Positions 33,701-42,697 of a DNA stretch of 50,444 bases are shown in pieces (the stretch's first letter is position 1; each line of letters starts with the position of its first letter). The position numbers and the translations under genes were made by a program. The stretch is taken from positions 1 to 50,444 of the forward strand of contig NZ_AUBL01000033.1 of assembly GCF_000429225.1 (NCBI RefSeq), written 5' to 3'. The notes below the pieces were generated by a model, which saw only the letters and a list, made by a program, of their open reading frames with translations, made no database searches and had not been told where the DNA came from. The stretch comes from Actinomyces dentalis DSM 19115 (GTDB lineage Bacteria; Actinomycetota; Actinomycetes; Actinomycetales; Actinomycetaceae).

Positions 33701-33780
33701 GGGATGTGCCTATTGGTGCGCTCGATCACTACAGCAACTGGGACGGAATACTCGAACCGATGACCTGCAGCCAGTACTGA
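27739..33780 (+). CDS. fn3: Giant surface protein with Ig/cadherin-like repeats and fibronectin type III domains
   Basis: About 2013 residues from GTG 27739, chosen because AGGAG lies just upstream; ATG 27652 is an alternative without a ribosome site. One N-terminal membrane anchor (RTAVSGLAGLLSVTAMVLAL) precedes a propeller-like region of about 330 residues. An acidic linker (EKEETEEDD) follows, then eight to ten tandem modules with the VLDNDxDPDGD signature of extracellular tandem-95/Ig-like repeats. Next come about three Fn3 domains (for example VSWTAGPANGDPVTGFTV, FTWSAPANEGSAITGYTVY) and a Cys-containing C-terminal domain (CTIGSCAGQ...). It matches the Fn3 protein of the bifidobacterial PFNA cluster and probably projects from the envelope. 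Confidence 0.88.
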   Translation: MRLFSMRTAVSGLAGLLSVTAMVLALIHPGVVTQEVDLNDGGVWVTNENLHIIAHLNYPAQTLDGYIRAGSAQFDVDQSAGTVFVSDTPSDTYTRIDVAQYSMLTPLSAASAMELGGDRVGVVDPEAGSVWAMAAEDYGAFSAQTTRPVLRDEKGAVLAMGTDGSVHVASAATGRMTTVTRAGSMDDAVTTELPALGDAPDLQVSAVGDKTVVLDRASGTLVLPDGSPVALSGRQLNLQVPGPEADEVLVASADALLRVSLRGQVTEVAKKTPGGAPSRPAQHAGCAYAAWSGAGGYLIDCADASRDVNEDFPALDSASRAVFRINRKVIVLNNPEDGGLWLPDEDMVQVDNWDQINSDLEKEETEEDDTTRNADETQAERSENNTPPDAVDDSFGVRPGRSASLPVIANDTDPDGDVLVASPTSQPDLGEVVAVGDGAALQVRIRDGAAGSSTFTYELDDGTATDTAGVTLTVHPWETNAGPEQLRTSTLILGQGARSTLNVSGDWHDPDGDSVYLESVAFPAGLDVTWRADGTIAVQDLGQGAGVQELAVTYSDGRESTEGVLRVDVRGAENIAPVAGGDHVVVPEGQTVQLDPRVNDTDANGDSLRVSAIGEVPSGIGAELDPGSSVVSVTGRTAGTSYLEYTLTDGPASVTGVIRVDVIAADSTSPPVAQDDVATLPAGGEALVNVLDNDDDPGGGVLVVQSVRTGEGSPLVVALLEHHILRITAPGGLTATEEITYTVANATGTAEGRVTVIPAPATSTSDPPVLADDTLVVRAGDVGGVRVLGNDRSPAGLSMTVDDRLQHEMDPATATPFVSDDVVRVRAGDRPGSGTLVYTVHDAAGNVASASVAVNVVALDETTNTAPHPQDLTGWTVAGQKTTIAVPLDGIDAEGDSVTLVGPGSSPRLGTVETGPSALTYTAGATASGTDVFTYTVRDRLGKTATATVRVGVAPAATSNQRPVAVPDQVNIRPGTLVSIPVLDNDVDPDGDDLDLVADMVGAVDPAIEVESKGSRIRLRTPETEGTYTVEYGVSDSRSDPVTGLATVVVSAAAPLQAPIARDDAVPAAEALDHSSASVDVLDNDSDPDGDVDSDTVTSQDPGVRVGDDGELTVDVSESPRYVLYTLTDPDGLTSSAVVRVPGSVLAEPEVDPSAAGSLQVRAGQTLTIPINDYVRTRPGRTVQITDAARASASLGWDGSALVHDPTTLTFGAAADYSGPSSVTFEVTDGTDLNDSEGRVATLTLPITVLPGANRPPTLTPTEIEVAAGEKAVDVDLARWVSDPDGDDPSAMTYSAAPSLTGVSASVSGSRLSVSAQAGTASGAAGQVEVTVTDPSGATATAAVAVRVVTSTRERIQVAPISVSTGAGRAVSVDLASYATNPFPDEPLHVVGAPSASDSSSVSVSGTTLTITPPAGVSGTSTVSFRLGDKTNDASREVEGTVQVAVKDRPAPPTGVSAASNSASTASVSWTAGPANGDPVTGFTVVDETQGDSKSCGLVTTCLFEGRTNGVDHTFHVVATNGVGDSAASASATTNIDVVPGQVPQPTGSPGNGEATFTWSAPANEGSAITGYTVYLSGPGGSQQQTVTGTSATFRGLSNGGAYTATVVAANAKGSSQSQSAPSAPVVPYGAPGAVTITDVSQANRGASGSSDSVRVSWTPGDDNGRAVEYYTVTVGGASKRVSAAEGTSTVMESVATSNSMVPVSVTAVNDSAGPSGHTSPAASSSLWVLGKPVTPTGTLSLRATGASGEFTISGLSTVEGNGWPTSSQSLQWSTDQISWSSTSGTQNLGANGQTTIYVRSAASKGDGTTAYSDMVSGAVAPFGPPTAPTVSCGANGTRVTCTWQGGASGGRDTTFSLSGQENIDVADHGERSWDVGEGATVGVCTKAVQHSAEIGDRGAGGNCVSVTTVRYERRHATSRSDSAFTCTIGSCAGQTAYRPAFTLTGWPPNANVQCRGDFNAKPVEGRFTVDGAGNWSGVPDKWNWNGRDVPIGALDHYSNWDGILEPMTCSQY

Positions 33781-33822
33781 CCGATCCCGCTCCACGAACC
33801 TGTCCCGAGAAAGGCCCATGCC

Positions 33823-34788
33823 ATGCCCATGACCCAGGAGAATGCGACCTGGTTCGCCGACACCTTCTCCAAGATTGTCGAGAACGTCGGCCTGGCCCTG
33901 CTGGGCAAGGAGGAGGTCATCCGGCTGGCGCTGACGGCCATGCTGGCCGAGGGGCATCTGCTGCTGGAGGACGCGCCGGGCACGGGCAAGACGGCGCTGG
34001 CCCGGGCGCTGGCGGCCAGTGTGCAGGGCACGCATTCGCGCATCCAGTTCACCCCGGACCTGCTGCCCAGCGACATCACCGGGGTGACCGTGTTCGATCA
34101 GAAGAGCGGGTCGTGGGAGTTCCACCCCGGACCCGTCTTCGCCTCGATCGTCCTGGCCGATGAGATCAACCGGGCCAGCCCCAAGACCCAGTCGGCCCTG
34201 CTGGAGGTCATGGAGGAGTCCAAGGTGACCGTCGACGGCGTGCGCCACGAGGCCGGACGCCCCTTCATGGTCATCGCCACCCAGAACCCGGTGGAGCAGG
34301 CCGGCACCTACCGGCTGCCCGAGGCCCAGCTCGACCGCTTCCTCATGAAGACATCCGTGGGCTACCCCGAGGACGAGATCCTCGTCGACGTCCTGGAGGG
34401 CTCGGCCTGCCCGGACCGGTCCAAGAGCCTGTCCGCCGTCATCGCCTCCACCGCGGTGGCCTCCATGGCCGACCTCGCCGCCACCAACCACGTCGAGCGC
34501 GCCGTCCTGTCCTACATCGGCGCCCTGGCCCGCGCCACCCGCGAGTCGTCCGACACGCGCCTGGGGGTGTCCACCCGCGGCGCCATCGCCATGACCCGGG
34601 CGGTGCGGGTGTGGGCGGCCGCGCAGGGGCGCCCCTACGTGCTCCCGGCCGACGTTCAGGACCTGGCGGAGGTGGTCTGGGCCCACCGCCTGGTCATGGA
34701 CCCCGACGCCGAGTTCACCGGCGCCACCGCCGCGGACGTCATCACCCGCGCCCTGGCCGACGCCCCCGTCCCCTCCACCCGCTCCTGA
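33823..34788 (+). CDS. MoxR-family AAA+ ATPase
   Basis: A protein of 321 residues with Walker [13 protein letters not shown] (50-61), Walker [23 protein letters not shown], sensor 1 [23 protein letters not shown] and a C-terminal lid ([22 protein letters not shown]). MoxR proteins act as chaperone-like ATPases on envelope or redox partners and are nearly always encoded next to DUF58 proteins, as here. ATG 33823 has GAGAAAGG upstream; ATG 33829 is possible. It corresponds to the AAA-ATP member of the PFNA cluster. Confidence 0.95.
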   Translation: MPMTQENATWFADTFSKIVENVGLALLGKEEVIRLALTAMLAEGHLLLEDAPGTGKTALARALAASVQGTHSRIQFTPDLLPSDITGVTVFDQKSGSWEFHPGPVFASIVLADEINRASPKTQSALLEVMEESKVTVDGVRHEAGRPFMVIATQNPVEQAGTYRLPEAQLDRFLMKTSVGYPEDEILVDVLEGSACPDRSKSLSAVIASTAVASMADLAATNHVERAVLSYIGALARATRESSDTRLGVSTRGAIAMTRAVRVWAAAQGRPYVLPADVQDLAEVVWAHRLVMDPDAEFTGATAADVITRALADAPVPSTRS

Positions 34789-34794
34789 GCCGCC

Positions 34795-36297
34795 ATGCCC
34801 CTCCTCCGCGCGCCCCGACGCCGCCCTGCCCCCCGCCCGGCGCCACCGCCCCCGCCTCCGCCCGGTGCGCCACCGCCCCCGCCCGGCGCAGCGGCGCCCC
34901 CTCCGCCCGGTGCGCCGCCGCCTCCCCCGCCCCGGCGGCGGCCGGTGCGCCGCCCGTCCCTGCGCCGCCTGCTGCGGTCCCGCCTGCTCCGGGGCCTTCC
35001 CTCCGTGCGCCGCCCGTCCCTGCGCCCGGCCGCCCTGCTCGCGTCCTCGCGCAAGCGGCTGGCGTCCGCCCGCCTCGCCGCCGCCGGGGCCGCCCGGCGC
35101 CTCGAGGGCGCGCCCGTCCTGGGCCCACTCCTGCGGGGCTGCGCCCGCGTGGCCGACGCCGTCACGCCGCTGGGCCGGGCGAGCGCCGTCGGACTGGTCC
35201 TGGCCCTGGCCTGCGCCGCCGCCCTCCACTGGCTCGAGGCCTGGGGCGCCGCCCTCGTCCTGGCCGCACTGCTGGCCATGGGCGCCCTGGCCGCGGTGGG
35301 GCTCACCACCTACCGGGTGAGCGTCGAGCTCGCCTCCACGCGCGTGACCGTGGGCGACGCCGCCCTCGGCCAGGTCGTCCTGACCAACCCCTCCGCCCGC
35401 CGCGTGGGCGCCTCCACCGTCGAGCTGCCCGTGGGGGAGGGCCTGGCCGCCTTCCGGGTGCCCCGCCTGGGGGCCGGGGAGAGCCACGAGGAGCCCTTCA
35501 CCATCCCCACGCGCCGGCGCGGCGTCGTCGTCGTCGGGCCGGTCACCTCCATCCGCGGCGACTGGCTGGGCATCGTCCGCCGCAGGCAGCGCTGGAACGA
35601 GCCCGTCGACCTCTACGTCCACCCGCGCACCACCGCCCTGGACTCCGACGCCATCGGCTTCATCCGCGACGTCGAGGGCGCCGTCACCCAGGAGCTGTCC
35701 AGCTCCGACGTCGCCTTCCACGCCCTGCGCGACTACGTCCCCGGCGACGACCGCCGCAACGTCCACTGGCGCTCCACGGCCCGCACCGGACGCCTCATGG
35801 TCCGCCAGTTCGAGGAGACCCGCCGCGCCCACCTGCTCGTCATCCTCGACCTCGACGAGGCCGCCTACGGGACCGACGAGGAGCTGGAGACGGCCGTCTC
35901 CTGCGCCGCCTCCCTCATCATCGCCACCATGCGCGAGGGCCGGGAGGTCAGCCTCGTCACCCAGACCGGCGCGCCCCCGCTGACCACGGCGGTGCGCGCC
36001 CTGGACGCCCTGACCACGCTCAAGGCGGTCGCCGACCAGGAGAACCTCGCCCGCCTGACCCGCCGCGCCGTCGCCGCCGTCCCCCAGGCCTCCGTCACCG
36101 CCCTGCTCACCGGCTCGCGCACCCCCGCCGAGCGCATCCACCGCGCCCGCGTCGAGCTGCCGGTGTCCACCCAGCCCCTCGCGCTGCGCGTCGACGCCGC
36201 CGCGAGCCTGCACTCGACGCCGATCGCCGGCCTCAGGGTCCTCACGGTGCCCCGGCTCGACGCCCTCCCGCGGGCCATGAGGAGGGCCGTCCGATGA
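34795..36297 (+). CDS. DUF58 domain protein with proline-rich N-terminus
   Basis: A 500-residue protein starting 6 bases behind the MoxR stop. The first 60 residues are extreme Pro/Ala-rich (stretches of consecutive prolines), then an Arg-rich part and two membrane helices (about 135-180). The DUF58 core follows, including the signature [26 protein letters not shown] region, then a von-Willebrand-A-like C-terminal part. DUF58 proteins partner MoxR ATPases and are thought to help assemble envelope complexes. The stop overlaps the next start (ATGA). Confidence 0.92.
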   Translation: MPLLRAPRRRPAPRPAPPPPPPPGAPPPPPGAAAPPPPGAPPPPPPRRRPVRRPSLRRLLRSRLLRGLPSVRRPSLRPAALLASSRKRLASARLAAAGAARRLEGAPVLGPLLRGCARVADAVTPLGRASAVGLVLALACAAALHWLEAWGAALVLAALLAMGALAAVGLTTYRVSVELASTRVTVGDAALGQVVLTNPSARRVGASTVELPVGEGLAAFRVPRLGAGESHEEPFTIPTRRRGVVVVGPVTSIRGDWLGIVRRRQRWNEPVDLYVHPRTTALDSDAIGFIRDVEGAVTQELSSSDVAFHALRDYVPGDDRRNVHWRSTARTGRLMVRQFEETRRAHLLVILDLDEAAYGTDEELETAVSCAASLIIATMREGREVSLVTQTGAPPLTTAVRALDALTTLKAVADQENLARLTRRAVAAVPQASVTALLTGSRTPAERIHRARVELPVSTQPLALRVDAAASLHSTPIAGLRVLTVPRLDALPRAMRRAVR

Positions 36298-38774
36298 ATC
36301 GCCCCGCCGCTCCGCCCCCGCCCGCTCCTTCGGCCCCGTCGCCGCCGGCCTCCCCGGCCTCGTCCGCCTCCCCGGCGTCGCCGCCGGCCACCTCGGCTCC
36401 GTCGCCCAAGCCGCCCCCGCGCCGCCTGCGCCTCGACGACCTCCTCGCCGTCACCGCCCTCCTCCTGCTGGCCGGGGCCGCCCACGGGGCGGTCTTCGGC
36501 AACGCCGGCGGATACATCGCCGCCGGCGGCGGGGTGGGCCTGGGCCTGCTCGTCGCCGCGGCGGGCGCGCGCTGGCGCTGGAACGCCGCGGAGACCCTGA
36601 TCGGCTCCGTCGTCGTCTACCTCGCATTCGGCGGCGCCCTCGCCCTGCCCACGACGACGGCGCACCGCGTCCTGCCCACCATCGCCACCCTTCAGGGTCT
36701 CGTCATCGGCGCCGTCGAGTCCTGGAAGGACCTGCTCACCCTCGCCCCGCCCGCGGGGGCCTTCGTGGGCCCGACCATTGTGCCGCTCCTGTCCGGGCTG
36801 CTGTGCTCGGTGGCCGCCCTGACCATCGCCCTGCGCGCCCGCACCCCGGCGTGGGCCCTGGTGCCGGTCCTGGCCCTGGCCGCCTCCGGCATCGCCTGGG
36901 GCTCCCAGAACGCGCCCCTGGCCCGCTACCTGGGCGCCGCCCTCGCCGCCGGGTGCGTGCTGTGGGGCGCCCGGCTGGCCGCCCGGCGCCGCCGCGGCGC
37001 CGCCACCGGAATCGTCGGCGCCCCCGCCCGGCGCCGCGCCGTCGGCGTGGCGGGCGGGGCCGGCATGATCGCCGCGGCGCTCGCGCTGGCCGTCGCCGCC
37101 GCCCCGGCCCTCCAGGGCGCCGGTCACCGCGACGTCCTGCGCGACCACGTCGACCCGCCCCTGGACATCACCGAGTACGCCTCGCCGCTGACCAGCTACC
37201 AGTACTGGATGGACGACCAGAAGGACACCGTGCTGTTCACCGTCACCGGCCTGGCCGAGGGCCAGCGCATCCGCCTGGCCACCCTCGACACCTACGACGG
37301 CGTCGTCATGCGCGTGGGCGCCGACGCCGACGGCGAGGGCTTCGTGCGCGCCGGCGCCACGGTGACCGACACGCCGCCGGCGCCGGGGGAGACGACCACC
37401 ACCCTGGGCGTCACCATCGACGGCTACACGGGCTACTGGATCCCCGGCGGCGGGGACCTGCGCTCCTTCCGGGTCGCCGACGGCGACCGGGCCGTCGCCG
37501 ACACCCTCTACTACTCCTCCCAGCTGCAGACGGCCCTGACCACCCGGGGGCTGACCCGCGGCGACTCCTACACGGTCACCGCCACCACCGTGAGGACCTG
37601 GACGGACGCCCAGCTGTCCGACAAGCCGTTCAGCCGGATCACCCTGCCCACCGACACCGCCGTCCCCGAGGAGGTCGGCGCGCGCCTGCCCGAGTTCATC
37701 GCCGGGGCCGACGGCGGCGTCGAGACCGTCCGCGCCCTCACCCAGGCCCTGACGACCCTGGGCTACTACTCCGACGGAACCGACGGCCAGAGCCTGTCGG
37801 GGCACTCGGCCTGGCGCATCTCCAGGTTCCTGGACCCCGACGCCCTCATGGTCGGCGACGACGAGCAGTACGCCGTCGCCATGGCCCTCATGCTCCGCCA
37901 CGCCGGGTGCCCCGCGCGCGTCGTCGTCGGCTTCTACCCCGAGCAGTACACGGGCGGGGCCCAGCAGATCACCGGCACCGACGCCCACGCCTGGGTGGAG
38001 GTCGGCTTCGAGGGGGCCGGCTGGGTCGCCTTCGACCCCACCCCGCCGCGCGACAAGATCCCCCAGACGGAGATCCCCAAGCCCAAGCCCAATCCCAGGC
38101 CCCAGGTCATCCAGCCGCCGGTGCCCCCGCAGGACCCCGCCGACCTGGCCCCCGATATCGACGACGACGACCAGGACGAGCGCAATGAGCCGAGCCGCTG
38201 GCTGTCCTGGCTCCTCCTGGCCCTGAAGATCCTCGGCGGCGCCCTCATCGTCCTGGCGCCCTTCATCCTCGTCGTCGTCATCAAGGCGCTGCGCCGGCGC
38301 CGACGACGCCGCGCCGCGGAGCCGCTCGACCGGGTCATCGGCTCGTGGGACGAGCTCGTCGACCGGGCCACCGACCTGCGCCTGGAGGTCCCCCTGGCCG
38401 CCGCCCGCGACGAGCAGGCGCGCATTATGAGCGCCCCCGGTCCGCAGGGGCCGGCCCCCCGCGTCTTCGGGGCCCGGGCGCAGGTCGGCGGCATCGAGGC
38501 CCTGGCGCGGATGGTCGACGGATCCGTCTTCGGCGGGGGCCGCATCGCCCCCGAGACCGCCGACGCCGCCTGGGCGGGCTCGGGGCGGGCCCTGGCCGAG
38601 CTCGGTGGGCGCGCCACCCGCCGCCGGCGCCTGCGCGCCTCGATCTCCCTGACCTCCCTGCGACGGCGCCGGGCCCAGGCCCGCGCCGCCTCGCGCCACA
38701 GCCGCGCCGCCGTCCGGGCGGGGCGGAGGCAGTCCGCCGCCCGTGCGGCCCGCACCCGAGGAGAACAGCGATGA
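36294..38774 (+). CDS. Transglutaminase-fold membrane protein (TgpA-like) lacking the catalytic Cys
   Basis: A protein of 826 residues: Pro/Ala/Ser-rich N-terminus, about six helices (residues 48-270), an extracytoplasmic region with a transglutaminase-like domain, a further helix ([27 protein letters not shown]) and a long Arg-rich cytoplasmic tail. In the catalytic motif, where TgpA proteins have G-x-C-x-x-F-A, this protein has GDDEQYA (G521-A527), so the Cys position is D523. The His (DAHAW, H565) and Asp (FDPTP, D581) are kept. Classical thiol chemistry is therefore not expected; a binding role is likelier. It is the Tgm member of the PFNA-type cluster. Confidence 0.9.
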   Translation: MNRPAAPPPPAPSAPSPPASPASSASPASPPATSAPSPKPPPRRLRLDDLLAVTALLLLAGAAHGAVFGNAGGYIAAGGGVGLGLLVAAAGARWRWNAAETLIGSVVVYLAFGGALALPTTTAHRVLPTIATLQGLVIGAVESWKDLLTLAPPAGAFVGPTIVPLLSGLLCSVAALTIALRARTPAWALVPVLALAASGIAWGSQNAPLARYLGAALAAGCVLWGARLAARRRRGAATGIVGAPARRRAVGVAGGAGMIAAALALAVAAAPALQGAGHRDVLRDHVDPPLDITEYASPLTSYQYWMDDQKDTVLFTVTGLAEGQRIRLATLDTYDGVVMRVGADADGEGFVRAGATVTDTPPAPGETTTTLGVTIDGYTGYWIPGGGDLRSFRVADGDRAVADTLYYSSQLQTALTTRGLTRGDSYTVTATTVRTWTDAQLSDKPFSRITLPTDTAVPEEVGARLPEFIAGADGGVETVRALTQALTTLGYYSDGTDGQSLSGHSAWRISRFLDPDALMVGDDEQYAVAMALMLRHAGCPARVVVGFYPEQYTGGAQQITGTDAHAWVEVGFEGAGWVAFDPTPPRDKIPQTEIPKPKPNPRPQVIQPPVPPQDPADLAPDIDDDDQDERNEPSRWLSWLLLALKILGGALIVLAPFILVVVIKALRRRRRRRAAEPLDRVIGSWDELVDRATDLRLEVPLAAARDEQARIMSAPGPQGPAPRVFGARAQVGGIEALARMVDGSVFGGGRIAPETADAAWAGSGRALAELGGRATRRRRLRASISLTSLRRRRAQARAASRHSRAAVRAGRRQSAARAARTRGEQR

Positions 38775-40162
38775 CGACCACCCCCGCACCGATGTCCCCG
38801 GCGCCCCCGCTCCCGGACGGGGTCGTGCCCGCCCCGGGCGCCAGGCGCCTGGGCGCGTTCCTCATCGACGCCGTCCTCATCACCGTCGCGTACTACGGCA
38901 TCACCGCCGTCGCCCTGGCCATGGGGCTCTCCTCGGGCTCCATCGACACGCTGATGACCATGACGACCGTCTCCGGCCTGATCATCATCGCCCTCGCCGC
39001 GGCCATGACGGCCTGGCTGTGGACCCGCGGCTATACGCCCGGCCACCGCCTGCTCGGCCTGCGCTGGGCGGCGTGGGACGGGGCGGGGCCCGCCGGCGCC
39101 CGCAGCGTCGGCTGGTACGCCCTGGCCGGCCTCGTCGGGACCCCCACCCTCGGCGTCGTCCCGATCATCACCCTCCTGGTCACGGATCCGCAGGGGCGCA
39201 ACTGGATCGACCGCGTCTGCGGCACCGTCGTGGTGATCGCCGGCCCGGCCGGGCCCGCGGCCCCGCGGTCCGGCCCGGTCGCGGTCCCGGGGACGGCGGG
39301 GATGTCGAGAGCCCCGGGGGCGGCGGGCCCGGTGCCCGCCTTCGTCGAGGACACGCAGGAGCAGCCGGCCCTGACCGCATCCCAGCTGCGGGACCGGCTC
39401 GGCGCGGCGGCCACCGCCGGGGCCGCCAGCGGGCCCTTCGCCGCCCCCGCTTCCGCCGCCGCCCCCGCGCCGGAGCCGATCGGGGACGGCCCCCTGTTCG
39501 CCCCGCCCCCGGCGCCGACCGGCCCGGCCGCGGCGCTCGGCGCCGGCGCGGGCTCGCCCCCGGCGCCCGCCGTCGGCGCGGGCTTCATCAGCTCGGTTCC
39601 GTGGGAGACCGGGGGCCCGGCCGCGTCCCCCGCCCCGGCCGCGTCCGCGCCGTCGGCGCCCGGCGCCATGCCCCCTGTTCCGCCGCCGCCCGCCGCCCGC
39701 CGCCTCGACCGCGACCGGGCCGCCATGCCCCCCGTCCCGCCGCCCCCGGCCGCCCCGGCGGCCGCTGCCGCCGCTGCTCCCGCCGCCGCCATCGACGAGG
39801 GCCCGACCGTCGCCCGCACGGCGCTGCCGCGGGCGGGCGCGACCCTGGTCATGGACACCGGCCAGCGCATCGCCCTGGTGGCGCCGCGCACTCTCCTGGG
39901 TCGCGCCCCCGTTGCCGTCTCCCCGTGGGAGGAGGCCGATACTGTGCCCGTGACCGATCCCGACCGTTCCATCTCCAAGACCCACCTCGCCGTCCTCCTC
40001 GACGGCGACCGGCTCAGCGTGCGCGAGCTCGGATCGACCAACGGCTCGGCCGTGGTCGCCGCGGACGGCGCGCGCACGACCCTGCTCATGGGGCAGGACG
40101 TCGCCGTGCCCGACGGCGCGCGCGTAGAGCTGGGCGACCGCTCCTTCACGGTGGAGCGCTGA
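38771..40162 (+). CDS. RDD membrane domain fused to FHA domain
   Basis: A protein of 463 residues. The RDD domain ([22 protein letters not shown], later [15 protein letters not shown]) gives about three helices. A disordered Pro/Ala-rich linker of 200 residues follows. A C-terminal FHA domain (LLGRAPV...[15 protein letters not shown]...LGSTNGSAV) binds phosphothreonine peptides, presumably products of the kinase at 42690. Repeated [10 protein letters not shown] segments sit in the linker. ATGA overlap with the preceding gene and a 7-base gap to the phosphatase. Confidence 0.9.
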   Translation: MTTTPAPMSPAPPLPDGVVPAPGARRLGAFLIDAVLITVAYYGITAVALAMGLSSGSIDTLMTMTTVSGLIIIALAAAMTAWLWTRGYTPGHRLLGLRWAAWDGAGPAGARSVGWYALAGLVGTPTLGVVPIITLLVTDPQGRNWIDRVCGTVVVIAGPAGPAAPRSGPVAVPGTAGMSRAPGAAGPVPAFVEDTQEQPALTASQLRDRLGAAATAGAASGPFAAPASAAAPAPEPIGDGPLFAPPPAPTGPAAALGAGAGSPPAPAVGAGFISSVPWETGGPAASPAPAASAPSAPGAMPPVPPPPAARRLDRDRAAMPPVPPPPAAPAAAAAAAPAAAIDEGPTVARTALPRAGATLVMDTGQRIALVAPRTLLGRAPVAVSPWEEADTVPVTDPDRSISKTHLAVLLDGDRLSVRELGSTNGSAVVAADGARTTLLMGQDVAVPDGARVELGDRSFTVER

Positions 40163-40169
40163 GGCCGCC

Positions 40170-41093
40170 ATGGGCAGGCACAGCTACGACCCCGGACAGG
40201 AGCCCCGGCCGACCCCCCGGCTCCGCGTCGCCCACGGCGGACTGACCGACATCGGCCTGCTGCGGGCCGTCAACGAGGACGCCTTCCTCGCCGAGCCGCC
40301 CGTCTTCCTCGTCGCCGACGGCATGGGCGGGCACCGCGCCGGCGACCTCGCCGCCCGCGCCGCCCTCGACGCCTTCACCGACCTGGTCGGCCAGGAGTTC
40401 GTCACCTCCGCCCAGCTCGACGCCGCACTGGCGCGGGCCGCCGCCGACGTGGCCCGGCTCGGCGACGACGTCGGCGCCCCCGGCTGCACCCTGACCGGGC
40501 TGGTCCTGTCCCTCCAGGGGGACCTGCCCTGCCTGCACGTGGTCAATGTGGGGGACTCGCGCACCTACCACTTCGCCCAGGACACCTTCTCGCTGGTCAC
40601 CCGCGATCATTCCGAGGTCCAGGAGCTCATCGACGCCGGCCGCCTCACCCTGAGCCAGGCCCGCACGAGCGCGCGGCGCAATGTCATCACCCGGGCGCTG
40701 GGCGCGGGCGCGGGCCCGGTCGTGCCCGTGGACCGCTTCCTCCTGCCCGCCCACGCGGGGGACCGCTTCGTCATCTGCTCGGACGGGCTGAGCGCCCTCG
40801 TGTCCGAGCCGGTCATCGAGTCCGTCGTGCGCTCCGCCCGCCCTCCCCGGCAGGTCGCCCGGGAGCTGGTCGATCGGGCCCTGGCCGCCGGCGGAACGGA
40901 CAATGTGACGGTGCTCATCGTCGATATCATCGATGTGCGCCCCGTCTGGGAGCGCACCGACGTCGACGACGAGACCCTGCCGCCTCAGCGCCGCGCCTCG
41001 GAGGACACCCTGCCGCGCCAGCGCCTCATCATCGACGGGAGCGCGGTGCTGCGCCCGACCCGCCCCGCCCCCCGTGTGAAGGATCCCTCATGA
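40170..41093 (+). CDS. prpC: PP2C-family Ser/Thr protein phosphatase
   Basis: A protein of 307 residues with all PP2C metal-binding motifs: NEDAF (E36-D37), ADGMGGH (D50-G51), NVGDSRTY, ICSDGL and GTDNVTVLIVD. It would reverse phosphorylation by the cluster's kinase in the cytoplasm. No membrane helix is present. A C-terminal extension with repeated DETLPPQRR/EDTLPRQRL contains threonines in acidic context that look like possible kinase or FHA-binding sites. The stop overlaps the next start by four bases. Confidence 0.95.
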   Translation: MGRHSYDPGQEPRPTPRLRVAHGGLTDIGLLRAVNEDAFLAEPPVFLVADGMGGHRAGDLAARAALDAFTDLVGQEFVTSAQLDAALARAAADVARLGDDVGAPGCTLTGLVLSLQGDLPCLHVVNVGDSRTYHFAQDTFSLVTRDHSEVQELIDAGRLTLSQARTSARRNVITRALGAGAGPVVPVDRFLLPAHAGDRFVICSDGLSALVSEPVIESVVRSARPPRQVARELVDRALAAGGTDNVTVLIVDIIDVRPVWERTDVDDETLPPQRRASEDTLPRQRLIIDGSAVLRPTRPAPRVKDPS

Positions 41094-42697
41094 ACCCCGT
41101 CCCGCAGTGGAGCCCCGGCCGGATCCCGGTCGCCGTGAGCGGGGGCGGCGTCATCGCCCTGGACGACGAGCCCGCCCTCGTCGTGCGGCTGTGGGAGGCG
41201 ATGGAGGCGGGCGCCCCCCTCGCCGACCTCCTGCGCGAACTCGCCGGGGCGCACGGCGGCGACGTCTTCTCCCTGCCCGACTTCCTCGCCGCCGTGCACG
41301 AGCCCGACGGGCTGCGGGTGGCGGCCCGCGGGCGCTTCCGGCTCGTGGCGCACGGACCGGCGGGCCGCGACGTCGTGCACGCCCCCGGCGCCATCGCCTG
41401 GGAGGAGACGGTCCTGCGGGCCGACGCCGTCGAGCTCCTCCTCGACGACGACGCCGGCGCCCCGGGCGGCGAGCGCCTGCCGCTGCGCTCGGGCGTGGTC
41501 AGGGCCGGCGCGCTCCACTGGTCCGCCGTCCCCGGCTCCGCGCCCGCGCCCTCCTGCGGGCCGGCCCGGACGGCGCCGGAGACCGATGAGCCGGCCGGTC
41601 CCGACGGGCCGGCCGGGCCGGCGGAGCCCGACGCACCGGTCGCCGCCGCATCCCCTGCCGCCGTGCCGGAGCCGGCCGGGCCCGCCGCGCCGCGCCCCGC
41701 CGCGCCGCGCTCCGCCGGGTCGGCCGCGTCCCCGGCTGAGTCCGCCGCCTCCCCGGACGCGCCCGCGTCCCCGGCCCCGGTCCCGGGCGGCGCGCTCACC
41801 CTGGGCCCCGAGGACCTCGACGCCGTCCTCGACGCGCCCCCCGAGCCGCCATCGCCCGATCCCGCCCGTCCCGGCCCCGGCGCGGCCGGGGCGGCACCAG
41901 GCGCGGCCGGGGCGGACGACTCCCCCTCGCTCGCCGACGCGCAGGCCGAGTTCGGCCACCACTTCCTCTCCCGTCCCGGGGGACCGCCGTCCCCCGCCGA
42001 GCCGGGCGGGCCCGTCGGGGCCGACCCCGCCCCGTCCGCCCCCGGCCTCATCCGCGAGGTCCCCGCCCCCGATCTCATCCTCGAGGTGCCCTCGCCGTCT
42101 CCCGCCCCGACGCCGGCCCCGCGGGCCGAGGACGCCGAGGACTGGGTGCACGACGGGCGCACCGTCTCCCCCGCCCAGCTGCGCGCCATGCGCGAGGCGG
42201 CTGGCGCGGGGGCCGGGCGCGCCCCCGCCGACGGGGCCGACACCGTCCTGGCCGTCCTGTGCGACCAGGGTCACCCCAACGCCGTCCACGCGGTCTCCTG
42301 CCGCCGCTGCGGCGGACGGCTCCAGACGGACTCACTGCGCGTGCCCCGCCCGCTCCTGGGGCGCCTGCGCGCCTCGACGGGGGCCGTCGTGGACCTGCGC
42401 CACGACGTCGTCGTCGGCCGCGCCCCGGCCGCCACCCCCCGCCCCGGCAGGCCCTCGCCCGAACTGCTCATCATCACCGACGCCGACAAGTCGGCCTCCA
42501 AGGTCCACTGCGCCGTGCGCGTGGAGGACTGGGACCTGGCCGTGGAGGACCTGGGCTCCAGCAACGGGACCTTCCTCCTGCGCCCCGGCCGGGCCCCCCG
42601 CCGCCTCGCCCCGCACTCGCCCGAACCCCTCGCCGTCGGCGACGTCATCAGCCTCGCCGACGCCGCGACCCTCACCGTGGAGGACGCCGATGAATGA
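41090..42697 (+). CDS. FHA-domain protein with zinc-ribbon-like motif
   Basis: A protein of 535 residues. The N-terminal 150 residues are a folded-looking unknown domain. A Pro/Ala-rich linker leads to CDQGHPNAVHAVSCRRCGG, a likely zinc-binding knuckle. A C-terminal FHA domain follows (VVGRAP...DKSASKVHCAV...DLGSSNGTFLLRPG). It sits between phosphatase and kinase and overlaps the kinase gene by eight bases. It is a probable phospho-dependent scaffold for the secretion/envelope complex. Confidence 0.88.
   Translation: MNPVPQWSPGRIPVAVSGGGVIALDDEPALVVRLWEAMEAGAPLADLLRELAGAHGGDVFSLPDFLAAVHEPDGLRVAARGRFRLVAHGPAGRDVVHAPGAIAWEETVLRADAVELLLDDDAGAPGGERLPLRSGVVRAGALHWSAVPGSAPAPSCGPARTAPETDEPAGPDGPAGPAEPDAPVAAASPAAVPEPAGPAAPRPAAPRSAGSAASPAESAASPDAPASPAPVPGGALTLGPEDLDAVLDAPPEPPSPDPARPGPGAAGAAPGAAGADDSPSLADAQAEFGHHFLSRPGGPPSPAEPGGPVGADPAPSAPGLIREVPAPDLILEVPSPSPAPTPAPRAEDAEDWVHDGRTVSPAQLRAMREAAGAGAGRAPADGADTVLAVLCDQGHPNAVHAVSCRRCGGRLQTDSLRVPRPLLGRLRASTGAVVDLRHDVVVGRAPAATPRPGRPSPELLIITDADKSASKVHCAVRVEDWDLAVEDLGSSNGTFLLRPGRAPRRLAPHSPEPLAVGDVISLADAATLTVEDADE

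Noticed and set aside
29776-36213. Very long reverse-strand frame opposite the Fn3-MoxR-DUF58 genes
   Set aside because: Composition is Gly/Gln/His/Arg-rich without domains. The forward genes carry clear motifs over the whole stretch, so this is a codon-bias artefact.
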